Both the position numbers and the translations under genes were made by a program. From positions 62,001-126,000 of the forward strand of contig CBDCFF010000034.1 of the NCBI GenBank assembly GCA_965216225.1: a stretch of DNA of 64,000 nt, read 5' to 3'. The notes below the pieces were generated by a model. That model did no database searches, was not told where the DNA came from, and saw only the letters and a list, made by a program, of their open reading frames with translations. Positions within the stretch are counted from its first letter, which is position 1. Each line of letters opens with the position of its first letter. This DNA is from 3107 sp965216225. Its GTDB lineage: Bacteria > Pseudomonadota > Alphaproteobacteria > Rhodobacterales > Rhodobacteraceae. This document shows positions 16,572 to 25,911 of this stretch, piece after piece.

Positions 16572-17905
16572 GAGAGTGTCCGCTCCTCTGTGTATCTGTG
16601 ATCTGTTCCATGCTTTGAGAGAGGAGCCATGACGATGACGATATCCAGGGAACTTCCGGACGAACTTCTGGAAGGCTGCGAGCGGCCTGAAGACCTGCCT
16701 GGCGATACCGGGCTGCTGAAAGAGCTCAGGATCAAACTGATGGAGCGGATGCTTGGGGCCGAACTGACCGCGCATCCGGGCTATGAAGAAGGCAAGGATG
16801 CACCTCCGGGTCAGTCCAATCGGCGCAACGGCACAGCTGGCAAGCGCCTGAAGGGCCAGATCGGCGAGGCGCCGATTTCCGTGCCCCGTGATCGGGATGG
16901 CAGTTTTGAACCGGAACTGGTGAAGAAGGGCCAGACCCGGATCGACGGGATGGATGACAGGATCATCGGCCTCTATGCCGCCGGACGAGAGTGTCCGCGA
17001 CATCCGCGCCCATCTTGAGGATATCTACGGTCTTCTGGTCTCGCCGGATTTGATCAGCCGCGTCACCGACGCCGTGCTCGACGAGGTGCGCGACTGGCAA
17101 AGCCGGGCGCTGGAGCGGATGTATCCGATCGTGATCTTCGACGCGCTGCGGGTGAAGATCCGCGACGCCGACAGCCGCATGGTGAAGAACAAGGCCATCT
17201 ACATCGCCCTGGGGGTCAGCCGGGACGGCGTGCGCGAGGTCCTGGGCCTGTGGATCGCTGATAACGAGGGGGCCAAATTCTGGTTGTCGGTGATGAACGA
17301 GCTGAAGAACCGGGGTGTCCGGGACATTCTGATCGCCGTCGTTGACGGGCTCAAAGGCTTCCCGGAGGCGATCACCGCCGCCTTTGCGCAGACCACGGTG
17401 CAAACCTGCATTGTCCACCTGGTGCGCCATTCCCTGAACTTCTGCGCCTGGAAGGACCGCAAGGCAGTGGCCGCCGATCTGCGCCGGATTTACAGCGCCG
17501 CCACCGCCGATCAGGCCGCCGATGAACTGGACGCGTTCGAGGAAAAATGGGCCGGTAAATACGCCTCCATCGCCCCGGCCTGGCGACGGGCATGGCAGGA
17601 AGTAATCCCGTTCTTCGCCTTCGATCCGGCGATCCGAAAGATCATCTACACCACCAACGCCATCGAGAGCCTGAACCGGGTGATCCGCAAATCAATCAAG
17701 ACCCGCGGATCGTTCCCGACCGATCAGGCCGCAACAAAGCTGATCTATCTGGCCATCCGCAACTTCGAGAAAGGCGGCAGGAATGTTCGGGAATGGTTTG
17801 CAGCCCGCAACCAGTTCGCTATTATGTTCGACGAGCGCTTCAATGCGTGACTGTATTTGAAACCCCCATGGACCGGGACACATACACAGAATTCAGGACA
17901 CTCCC
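16572..17905 (+). mobile_element. IS256-family element, copy A
   Basis: Bounded by GAGAGTGTCC on the left and GGACACTCCC on the right. The ends are imperfect inverted repeats (GRGAGTGTCC, then CTGTGTAT at matching depth). It is 1334 bp, nine bases shorter than copies B and C because of a deletion in the transposase gene near 17445. It interrupts a DUF772 transposase. Copy B follows in the same orientation after only six bases (TCAGCC), which also occur just left of copy A. Confidence 0.88.
16629..17850 (+). pseudogene. IS256 transposase, copy A (frame break)
   Basis: The N-terminal part (16629-17018) carries the mutator-type start LPGDTGLLKELRIKLMERML and NRRNGTAGKRLKGQIGEAPI. The catalytic part (from ATG 16975 or by frameshifting, to 17850) has PIVIFDALRVKIRD, LIAVVDGLKGFPEAI and TTNAIESLNRVIRKS with the DDE residues. 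The frames join only if one base is skipped near 16986. Copies B and C have the same break. This copy also lacks three codons near NFCAWKDRK, which read NFCSQKLWKDRK in B and C. Whether any product is active is unclear. Confidence 0.8.
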
Positions 17906-17911
17906 TCAGCC

Positions 17912-19254
17912 GAGAGTGTCCGATCCTCTGTGTATCTGTGATCTGTACCATGCTTTGAGAGAGGAGCCATGACGATGACGATATCCAGGGAACTTCCGGA
18001 CGAACTTCTGGAAGGCTGCGAGCGGCCTGAAGACCTGCCTGGCGATACCGGGCTGCTGAAAGAGCTCAGGATCAAACTGATGGAGCGGATGCTTGGGGCC
18101 GAACTGACCGCGCATCCGGGCTATGAAGAAGGCAAGGATGCACCTCCGGGTCAGTCCAATCGGCGCAACGGCACAGCTGGCAAGCGCCTGAAGGGCCAGA
18201 TCGGCGAGGCGCCGATTTCCGTGCCCCGTGATCGGGATGGCAGTTTTGAGCCGGAACTGGTGAAGAAGGGCCAGACCCGGATCGACGGGATGGATGACAG
18301 GATCATCGGCCTCTATGCCGCCGGACGAGAGTGTCCGCGACATCCGCGCCCATCTTGAGGATATCTACGGTCTTCTGGTCTCGCCGGATTTGATCAGCCG
18401 CGTCACCGACGCCGTGCACGACGAGGTGCGCGACTGGCAAAGCCGGGCGCTGGAGCGGATGTATCCGATCGTGATCTTCGACGCGCTGCGGGTGAAGATC
18501 CGCGACGCCGACAGCCGCATGGTGAAGAACAAGGCCCTCTACATCGCCCTGGGGGTCAGCCGGGACGGCGTGCGCGAGGTCCCGGGCCTGTGGATCGCTG
18601 ATAACGAGGGGGCCAAATTCTGGTTGTCGGTGATGAACGAGCTGAAGAGCCGAGGTGTCCGGGACATTCTGATCGCCGTCGTTGACGGGCTCAAAGGCTT
18701 CCCGGAGGCGATCACCGCCGCCTTTGCGCAGACCACGGTGCAAACCTGCATTGTCCACCTGGTGCGCCACTCCCTGAACTTCTGCTCGCAGAAGTTATGG
18801 AAAGACCGCAAGGGAGTGGCCACTGACCTGCGCCGGATTTACAGCGCCGCCACCGCCGATCAGGCCGCCGATGAACTGGACGCATTCGAGGAGAAATGGG
18901 CCGGTAAATACGCCTCCATCGCCCCGGCCTGGCGACGGGCATGGCAGGAAGTAATCCCGTTCTTCGCCTTCGATCCGGCGATCCGAAAGATCATCTACAC
19001 CACCAACGCCATCGAGAGCCTGAACCGGGTGATCCGCAAATCAATCAAGACCCGCGGATCGTTCCCGACCGATCAGGCCGCAACAAAGCTGATCTATCTG
19101 GCCATCCGCAACTTCGAGAAAGGCGGCAGGAATGTTCGGGAATGGTTTGCAGCCCGCAACCAGTTCGCTATTATGTTCGACGAGCGCTTCAATGCGTGAC
19201 TGTATTTGAAACCCCCATGGTCCGGGACACATACACAGAATTCAGGACACTCCC
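17912..19254 (+). mobile_element. IS256-family element, copy B
   Basis: A 1343-bp copy in tandem with copy A, from GAGAGTGTCC at 17912 to GGACACTCCC at 19254. It is nearly identical to A apart from the nine-base difference and scattered substitutions. Its right end abuts the 5' region of an IS481 transposase 12 bases before that ATG, so it has removed or separated the left end of the IS481. Confidence 0.88.
17969..19199 (+). pseudogene. IS256 transposase, copy B (frame break)
   Basis: Two open frames, 17969-18358 and up to 19199, code for the N-terminal and the DDE catalytic parts of a mutator/IS256 transposase. They are out of register by one base at about 18326, exactly as in copies A and C. 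The catalytic part is full length, with FDALRVKIRD, AVVDGLKGFPEAI and NAIESLNRVI. It would need recoding, or re-initiation at ATG 18315 (MPPDESVRDI), to yield the second half. Confidence 0.8.
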
Positions 19255-19266
19255 GAAGGAAGCCCT

Positions 19267-20286
19267 ATGGGACAAGTACGTCACGGCAGCGCTACGACCA
19301 CGCACGCTGTCCGAGCAGCAATACAGCGATCACAAGCTTCGATCGCGGCGCTGAGCAGGGAGTTGGGCATCAACCCGAAGACAGTCGCCAAATGGCGCAA
19401 GCGCGAGACGGTCGAGGATCTGAAGACCGGACCGAGGGAGCCACATTCAACCGTCCTGACCGAGGCCGAGGAGGCCATGATCGTCGCATTTCGGCGCCAC
19501 ACACTGTTGCCGCTGGACGATTGCCTCCACGCCTTGCAGCCGACCATGCCTCACCTGACGCGGTCGGCGTTGCATCGCTGCCTTCAGCGGCACGGCATCT
19601 CGCGCCTGCCTGAGGTCGAGGGCGACAAACCGCAGCGCCGGCGGTTCAAACGTTACCCTGTCGGCTTCTTCCACATCGACATTGCCGAAGTTCAGACCAC
19701 CGGGGGCAAGCTCCATCTCTTCGTCGGCATCGACCACACCAGCAAGTTCGCCGTCGCCCAACTCGTGGACAAGGCCGACAGGCGCACCGCGTGGGAGTTC
19801 CTGCTGCACATGCTCGAAGCCGTGCCCTGCCAGGTCCACACCATTCTCACTGACAATGGCATCCAGTTCGCCGAGCGGCCCCGGAACCGCAACACGATCC
19901 ATTCCCGGCCAATGCGCTTCGACGTGATTTGCGAGGCCAACGGGATCGGGCGCCGCCTGACCAGGCCCAACCATCCATGGAGCCGCGAGGACAAGAAAAC
20001 AGTCCGGGGGACTGTTTTCCCGAGTGGCGGGCAAGTGGAAAGGATGAACCGCACCATCAGGGACGCGACCGTCAAACGCTTCCATTATGACAACCATGAT
20101 CAACTTCGAACGCATCCGGCTGACTTCCTGGCAGCCTATAACTTCGCCCGAAGGCTCAAGACCCTCAGCGGCCTCACGCCCTGTGAATACATCTGCAAGG
20201 TCCGGACAACAGAGCCGGATCGTTTCATCCTGAACCCGATCCACCAGATGCCGGGACTGAACAGTTTTCGTTATGGGCCTCGATAA
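19267..20286 (+). CDS. IS481-family transposase with an inserted palindrome and altered end
   Basis: A 339-residue frame. The N terminus (ASIAALSRELGINPKTVAKW) is the helix-turn-helix. The integrase-like core has FFHIDIAEVQT, LTDNGIQFAE and GQVERMNRTI with the three acidic residues. Compared with the family's usual HPWTNGQVERMN, about 14 extra residues lie just before the catalytic Glu, encoded by a 25-bp hairpin and its flanks (19981-20030). The family end (IHQMPGLN) is reached at about 20262, where the DNA switches to a truncated IS630 and the frame runs on for eight foreign residues. No terminal repeats remain, so the copy is probably dead. Confidence 0.75.
   Translation: MGQVRHGSATTTHAVRAAIQRSQASIAALSRELGINPKTVAKWRKRETVEDLKTGPREPHSTVLTEAEEAMIVAFRRHTLLPLDDCLHALQPTMPHLTRSALHRCLQRHGISRLPEVEGDKPQRRRFKRYPVGFFHIDIAEVQTTGGKLHLFVGIDHTSKFAVAQLVDKADRRTAWEFLLHMLEAVPCQVHTILTDNGIQFAERPRNRNTIHSRPMRFDVICEANGIGRRLTRPNHPWSREDKKTVRGTVFPSGGQVERMNRTIRDATVKRFHYDNHDQLRTHPADFLAAYNFARRLKTLSGLTPCEYICKVRTTEPDRFILNPIHQMPGLNSFRYGPR
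19995..20019. repeat. 25-bp palindromic element inside the IS481 transposase gene
   Basis: GAAAACAGTCC (19995-20005), a GGG loop, and GGACTGTTTTC (20009-20019) form a perfect 11-bp stem. It sits in frame within the coding sequence and accounts for part of the extra peptide before the catalytic Glu. It resembles small mobile palindromes that insert in genes without breaking the frame. Confidence 0.75.
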
Positions 20287-20841
20287 ATGCAGCGATATCG
20301 GCTTCCAGTTCCGCCGTTGAACGATGGACGCCGCGCTGCAGTTGCTTGCGCGTCAGTTCAGCAAACCAACGCTCCACCTGATTGATCCAACCGGCCGGGG
20401 GCGGTGTGAAGTGGACATGCCAATGCGGGCGGCGTGCCAGCCAGGCCTTGATCTTCGGGGTTTTGTGGGTGGCGTAATTGTCCATGACGATATGCACCTC
20501 CGGCCCGTCCGGCATCTGCCGGTCGATCTGTTTGAGGACGTCGAGGAACCCGGTGGCGCGGCGCCGCTTGCAGCATTTGCCGATCACGGCGCCGGTGGCG
20601 ATATCCAGTGCTGCAAAAAGCGACGTCGTGGCGTGTCGGATGCAGGTGTGGGTGCGCCGCTCGGCCACGCCGGGCGCCATTGGCAGCACAGGCTGTTCGC
20701 GATCCAGCGCCTGGATTTGCGATTTCTCGTCAACACACAACACGATAGCCCTGTTCGGCGGTGACAGGTACAGCCCGACGATATCGTGCACCTTGTCCAC
20801 GAACAGCGGGTCGGTTGAGAGCTTGAATGTCTCGCTTCGGT
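20264..20841 (-). pseudogene. IS630-1 transposase, C-terminal piece
   Basis: On the minus strand this piece encodes ETFKLSTDPLFVDKVHDIVG, the first catalytic Asp region VLCVDEKSQIQALDR, VMDNYATHKTPKIKAW and WINQVERWFAELTRKQ. It corresponds to the second half of the intact IS630 copy at 38709-39803. It stops at AHNEN, losing about 31 C-terminal codons where it joins the IS481. Its upstream half lies at 23291-23662 and 27381-27442, because two IS66 elements are inserted in it. Confidence 0.85.
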
Positions 20842-20926
20842 GTATCCGTCCGGTGTGCCTGCTCTGACGCGGTTTAGAGAGAGCTGATAGTGTCCACCAC
20901 CGATAGTGGACACTCTGAGGTGGATT

Positions 20927-21301
20927 ATGGGAGCTCGAAAGGGCCAGAAGAAGCGGTTCTGGTCGGATGAGGAGAAGCGTTCGATCTGTGAGCAGACCTT
21001 GACGCCGGGTGTATCGGTTGCGCAGGTCGCGCGACGGTATTCGATGAACGCGAACCTGATTTTCAAATGGTTGAAGGATGATCGCTTTTCGCCTTTGGCG
21101 GCGGGAGATGACGCAGCCCCGGTTTGCGGGGAGTTTCTGCCGATTGAAGTCGAAGGCCTTGCGCCGGCGGTCGGCTCGCACAACGCGCCGGTATCGGCAC
21201 GGCGGGTGGACATCACCCTGTCGGACGGTCGGCGCATTCTGGTTGAGGGATCGACGGCACTCTCATCGGTTCTGGCACTGGTCGAAGGGTTGATGACATG
21301 A
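20927..21301 (+). CDS. tnpA: IS66 accessory protein TnpA (IS66-1)
   Basis: A 124-residue protein beginning MGARKGQKKRFW, with a helix-turn-helix (SVAQVARRYSMNANLIFKWL) of the type found in the first gene of IS66 elements. It probably binds the ends or controls expression. The ATG at 20927 follows the hairpin at 20889-20914. It overlaps tnpB as ATGA, indicating coupled translation. Confidence 0.9.
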   Translation: MGARKGQKKRFWSDEEKRSICEQTLTPGVSVAQVARRYSMNANLIFKWLKDDRFSPLAAGDDAAPVCGEFLPIEVEGLAPAVGSHNAPVSARRVDITLSDGRRILVEGSTALSSVLALVEGLMT

Positions 21302-21645
21302 TCCCGGTGCCGGGCAATACGCGGGTGTGGCTGGCGGCTGGTGTGACGGACATGCGGCGGGGGTTTGACACGCTGGCGGCGCAGGCGGAGCGGGTTCTGG
21401 CCGAAGACCCGTATTCCGGGCACCTGTTCGTGTTCCGTGGCAGGCGGGGTGATCTTCTCAAGATCATCTGGTGGGATCAGCAGGGGGCGTGCCTGTTCTC
21501 CAAGCGGCTTGAGCGTGGCCGGTTTGTCTGGCCTGCCGCGAAGGCGGGCAAGGTGAGCCTGCGCCCGTCACAGTTGTCGCTGTTGCTGGAGGGGATCGAC
21601 TGGCGGATGCCGCGCAAGACCTGGCGACCCTTGAGAACGGGATGA
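21298..21645 (+). CDS. tnpB: IS66 Orf2-like protein TnpB (IS66-1)
   Basis: A 115-residue member of the IS66 TnpB family with the hallmark GVTDMRRGFDTLAAQ, YSGHLFVFRGRRGDLLKIIW and GLFSKRLE-type sequence (here CLFSKRLERGRFVWP). It is required with TnpA and TnpC in elements of this group, but its biochemical job is unknown. The start overlaps the tnpA stop. Confidence 0.92.
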   Translation: MIPVPGNTRVWLAAGVTDMRRGFDTLAAQAERVLAEDPYSGHLFVFRGRRGDLLKIIWWDQQGACLFSKRLERGRFVWPAAKAGKVSLRPSQLSLLLEGIDWRMPRKTWRPLRTG

Positions 21646-21718
21646 ACGCCGCCAGCGAAGCCTCACAAGACATGGGATTTCATGCACTTTTCCGTTTACC
21701 TTGGAGGGCTTGTCGTGT

Positions 21719-23260
21719 ATGGATATGTCCATGCTGGACACACTCGAACCCCTGCCTGAAGACCTTGGCGAACTGAAGGGTCTGGTGTCCCGGATGGGCG
21801 AAGAGATCAAGGCACAGGCCTGGCTGATCGAGAAGCTCAAAAGCCAGCTTGCCGCACATCGCAAGGCACGGTTCGGCTCCAGATCCGAGAGCCTCGATCA
21901 GCTGGCCTTCGATTTTCAGGAAGATGAAGGGATCGGGAGCGCGGCTGAAGCACAAAAGGTGGTGTCCGAGCGCGACGGTGATGATGGCGGGGTTGAACAA
22001 CCCGCCCGGCGCAAACACAGCCGTACGCCACTGCCCGATCATCTGGATCGGCTGGACGAGGTGCTCTCGCCGGGTGACGCCTGCGCCGACTGCGGCGGTG
22101 ATCTTCGTCAGATTGGCGAAGATGTCACCGAAGAACTGGAATATATCCCGGCCCGCTTCGTTGTGCGCCGGATCGTGCGCCCGCGTATGGCGTGTTCGTG
22201 CTGCGAAGCTTTCGCGCAAGCGCCGCTGCCCTCGCGCCCCGTTGAGCGTGGCCGCCCCGGACCCGGCCTGCTCGGCCATGTGCTGATCAGCAAATATTGC
22301 GATCATTTGCCATTGTATCGCCAGTCGGTGATCTATGCCCGTGAGAAGGTCGATCTGCACCGCTCCACGCTGACCGATTGGGTGGGGCGCTCGACGGCGC
22401 TGCTGGAACCTCTCGCCGATCACATCGGCAAGCTGGCACGCGCGGGACCCGCCCTTTTTGCCGACGACACGCCGGTGAAGATGCAAACCGGGGCAAGGAC
22501 AGGCAAGGCGAAGACCGCCCGGCTCTGGAGCTATGTGCGCGACGAGCGCCCATGGTGCGGGCAGGCCCCGCCCTGCGCGTGGTATCGCTTCAGCGTCGAT
22601 CGCAAGGGCGAACATCCGGTCAACCACTTGTCCGGTTATACCGGCACCGTGCATGCCGATGGCTTTGCGGGCTTCAATGGCCTGTTTGGAGAGCACAAGG
22701 CCGACGAGCAGGCTTGCATGGTGCATGTGCGCCGCAAGTTCGTCGAGGTCCATGAGCGCGACGGCTCCGCCATCGCCAGGGAGACGGTCGAGCGGATTGC
22801 CGAGCTTTATGCCGTGGAGAAAGAGGCGCGAGGCAAACCGCCTGAAGAGCGCGTCGCGCTGCGACAGGCCAGGGCCAAACCGATCCTTGACAATCTGGAG
22901 GACTGGCTGCGACACCAGCTTCCCATGATCTCCGGCAAGACCAGACTGGCCGGGGCGATCCGCTATGCCCTGGGCCGCATACCAAAGGCGCGCCCTTATC
23001 TCGGCAATGGCCGGTTGGAACTCGACAACAACATCTGCGAACGCTCCATCCGCCCCATTGCTCTGGGACGCAAGAACTACCTCTTCATGGGATCAATCGG
23101 TGGCGGCAAGGCCGCAGCCATCGCCTATACCCTGATCGAGACCGCAAAGATGAACCACATCAACCCTGAAGCCTGGCTCACATGGGTGCTCGAACGGCTG
23201 CCCGATCACAAGATCAACCGCATTGACGAACTCATGCCCTGGAATTGGACCCCCGAATAA
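21719..23260 (+). CDS. tnpC: IS66 transposase TnpC (IS66-1)
   Basis: A 513-residue DDE transposase. It starts with a predicted coiled coil (LKGLVSRMGEEIKAQAW, then LIEKLKSQLAAHRKARFGSR). Next comes the zinc-binding CADCGGDLRQIG with MACSCCEAF, then the DDE core starting ALFADDTPVKMQ. LELDNNICERSIRPIALGRK carries the last acidic residue, and a C-terminal IS66 cap ends in DELMPWNW. The ATG at 21719 is chosen; an in-frame TTG at 21701 is possible. The gene looks intact, so this IS66 could be active. Confidence 0.93.
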   Translation: MDMSMLDTLEPLPEDLGELKGLVSRMGEEIKAQAWLIEKLKSQLAAHRKARFGSRSESLDQLAFDFQEDEGIGSAAEAQKVVSERDGDDGGVEQPARRKHSRTPLPDHLDRLDEVLSPGDACADCGGDLRQIGEDVTEELEYIPARFVVRRIVRPRMACSCCEAFAQAPLPSRPVERGRPGPGLLGHVLISKYCDHLPLYRQSVIYAREKVDLHRSTLTDWVGRSTALLEPLADHIGKLARAGPALFADDTPVKMQTGARTGKAKTARLWSYVRDERPWCGQAPPCAWYRFSVDRKGEHPVNHLSGYTGTVHADGFAGFNGLFGEHKADEQACMVHVRRKFVEVHERDGSAIARETVERIAELYAVEKEARGKPPEERVALRQARAKPILDNLEDWLRHQLPMISGKTRLAGAIRYALGRIPKARPYLGNGRLELDNNICERSIRPIALGRKNYLFMGSIGGGKAAAIAYTLIETAKMNHINPEAWLTWVLERLPDHKINRIDELMPWNWTPE

Positions 23261-23290
23261 TCGTCAAAGGCGGAAGCACCGGACGGATAC

Positions 23291-23662
23291 GCTTCGGTGC
23301 GGTTGCAGGCCGAACCCGTTCCAAATCCGCCGGATGGTGGTGTGCGACAGTCCCGTCGCCGCAGCCATGCTTCGGAGCGACCAATGGGTCGCATCCCTCG
23401 GGGTCGTGTTCAGCGTGCGCTCAATCACCGCAGTCACCTGATCGTCCGACACGGTGCGCGGGCGACCGGAGCGGTATTCGTCGGTGAGACCTTCAATCCG
23501 GCAGCGCACAAAACGTCTGCGCCATTTGCCGACTGTGTGTTCATGCACCCCAAGCCGGGCCGCCACCTCCTTGCTCGCCAATCCATCGGCGCACAGCAGG
23601 ATCATCCGGCATCGGTCCGACAGCGAACGTGCCGCTTTGGGACGCCGAACCTGACCCTCCAG
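23291..23662 (-). pseudogene. IS630-1 transposase, middle piece
   Basis: Minus-strand coding for RSLSDRCRMILLCADGLASK, the helix-turn-helix EVAARLGVHEHTVGKWRRRF and SLRSMAAATGLSHTTIRRIW. This is the N-terminal part of an IS630 transposase. It is separated from its C-terminal part by IS66-1 and from its first codons by IS66-2. Its two edges carry the target duplications of those elements (GCTTCGGT at 23291 and CCCTCCAG at 23655). Confidence 0.88.
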
Positions 23663-23747
23663 GTGAGCGTCCGTTGAAGCCGACCTAACGCGGGGGCGGA
23701 GGAGCCGATAGTGTCCACCATCGATAGTGGACACCATGAGGCACTCT

Positions 23748-24116
23748 ATGGCTGGCAGGCGCAAGAAGCGAATTTGGTGGGACGACGAGAAGCGTTCGAT
23801 CTGCCTGCAGACTGCCGCGCCGGGTGTTTCTGTGGCTCAGGTTGCGCGGCGCTACGCGATGAACGCCAATCTGATCTTCAAATGGCTGAAGGACCCGCGT
23901 TTTGCGCCAGATTTCACCGAGGTCGTAGCTGGATCTGTGTTTCTGCCGGTTGAGATTTCTCCGGCTGCTTCACATCCGGTCCCGGCGCAGCCATCCGGTC
24001 CCGTCGCCTTCGGTGGCCGTATCGAGATTGAGTTGGCTGGCGGTCACCGGATCAGCGCCGAGGGTGGGTTCGATCCTGATGTGCCGGCGCGGCTGCTGAA
24101 GGGGCTGATGTCTTGA
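23748..24116 (+). CDS. tnpA: IS66 accessory protein TnpA (IS66-2)
   Basis: A 122-residue homologue of the TnpA of IS66-1, starting MAGRRKKRIWWDDEKR, with the helix-turn-helix SVAQVARRYAMNANLIFKWL. The C-terminal part diverges from that of copy 1. The stop overlaps the TTG start of tnpB. Confidence 0.88.
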   Translation: MAGRRKKRIWWDDEKRSICLQTAAPGVSVAQVARRYAMNANLIFKWLKDPRFAPDFTEVVAGSVFLPVEISPAASHPVPAQPSGPVAFGGRIEIELAGGHRISAEGGFDPDVPARLLKGLMS

Positions 24117-24460
24117 TCCCGGTGCCGGGCAACACGCGGGTGTGGCTGTCGGCGGGTGTCACGGACATGCGGCGAGGGTTCAATACGCTGGCGGCCCAGG
24201 CCGGGAAGGTTTTGGCCGAAGACCCGTATTCCGGCCACCTGTTCGTGTTCCGGGGTCGGCGCGGCGATCTGTTGAAGATCATCTGGTGGGATTGCCAGGG
24301 CGCGTGCCTGTTTTCGAAGCGGTTGGAGAAAGGGCGGTTTGTCTGGCCCGCTGCAAAGGACGGCAAGATCAGCGTCACACCCGCGCAGCTCTCAATGCTG
24401 TTGGAGGGGATTGACTGGCGGATGCCCCGTAAAACCTGGAGACCGTTGAGCGTAGGATAG
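24113..24460 (+). CDS. tnpB: IS66 Orf2-like protein TnpB (IS66-2)
   Basis: A 115-residue TnpB protein nearly identical in layout to that of IS66-1 (GVTDMRRGFNTLAAQ, HLFVFRGRRGDLLKIIWWD). Translation probably begins at TTG 24113, overlapping the tnpA stop as TTGA. Confidence 0.9.
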   Translation: MIPVPGNTRVWLSAGVTDMRRGFNTLAAQAGKVLAEDPYSGHLFVFRGRRGDLLKIIWWDCQGACLFSKRLEKGRFVWPAAKDGKISVTPAQLSMLLEGIDWRMPRKTWRPLSVG

Positions 24461-25911
24461 GTCAATAAATACGAGGCTTTGCGCGCTTTCGGGGTTCACC
24501 CCGGAATGCTGATCCGGTATAGGATCGGCGATGCTGAAGGACCTCGACATATCCCCGGATGATCCTGCGGAACTGCGGGCAGTGAACCGGCTTCTGGCCG
24601 ATGAAGTCAAGGCGCTGACCCTGAAGGTGGAACAACTCCAACACCAACTGGCGGGGCATGACCGGCACCGGTTTGGATCGAAATCAGAAAGCCTCTACCA
24701 GCTCAATCCGGTCTTCCAGGAAGATGAGGCGATTGCCGAAGCCGCTGGAGAACAGGCGGCGCCTGCTCCAACGCCTGAAACGGACAAACCGGCCCGCCGG
24801 CACAGCCGCAAGCCCTTGCCCGATCATCCGGACCGGCACGAAGAGGTCTTGTCGCCGGGCGAGGACTGCCGACGTTGCGGTGGGGCGTTGAAGAGGCTCG
24901 GTGAGGACGTGACCGAGGAGTTGGAATACAAACCGGGGCGTTTTGTCGTGAACCGGATCGTGCGTCCGCGTATGGCCTGTTCCTGTTGCGAGGCCATTGT
25001 CCAATCGCCGCTGCCATCGCGCCCGATCGAACGTGGCCGCCCGGGACCGGGGCTGCTGGCGCACGTGTTGGTCAGCAAATACGCGGACCACCTGCCGCTC
25101 TACCGTCAGTCGCAAATATACGCCCGTGAAGGCGTTGATCTTGATCGATCAACTCTGACCAATTGGGTTGGCGGCTCCACCGCGCTTCTGGAACCTCTGG
25201 CTGACACCATTGGCCGAATGGTCCGCCGAGGCGCGGCCATCTTCGCTGATGATACGCCTGTTAAAATGCAGGCCCCCGGCAACAAGAAGACCAGGACCGC
25301 CCGTGTCTGGACCTGTGTGCGCGATGAACGACCATGGTCTGGATCATCACCGCCCTGCGCGTGGTATCAGTTCACGATTGATCGCAAGGGCGAACATCCC
25401 GTCTCACATCTCTCCGGCTACAAAGGCTGGGTCCATGCGGACGGGTATTCCGGCTTCAACGGGGTATTCGGTGAGGACAAGGCCCAGGAGATGGCTTGTT
25501 TGGCGCACGTCAGACGCAAGTTTGTAGACATCTTTGCCGCGCAAGGCTCATCGATTGCCGAAGAAGCCCTCCGCCGGACCGCGGAACTCCATGCCGTCGA
25601 GAAAGAGGCGCGTGGCAAACCGTCTGAAGAGCGCGTTGCCATCCGTCAGGAAAAGGCAAAACCGATCTTCGATGAACTTGAGACCTGGTTACACGCGCAG
25701 GTGCCAAATATATCTGGCAGGTCGCCTCTGGCCCAAGCGATCCGTTATGCCCTTGGTCGTTTGCCAAAGGCACGCGGTTATTTGAACCATGGCTTTCTGG
25801 AAGCGGACAACAACATCGCCGAACGCGCCATAAAACCTGTCGCCACAGGTCGCAAAAATTGGATGTTCGCCGGTTCCGAGGGCGGTGGCAAAGCCATCGC
25901 CATCGCCTACA

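Larger units (their letters stand above)
20842..23290 (+). mobile_element. IS66-family element, copy 1 (complete)
   Basis: A 2449-bp element with perfect 14-bp terminal inverted repeats GTATCCGTCCGGTG (20842-20855 and its complement at 23277-23290). It is flanked by the 8-bp target duplication GCTTCGGT (20834-20841 and 23291-23298). It interrupts the IS630-1 transposase gene. It carries tnpA, tnpB and tnpC in order. A hairpin AGTGTCCAC/GTGGACACT just before tnpA also occurs in the second IS66. Confidence 0.95.
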
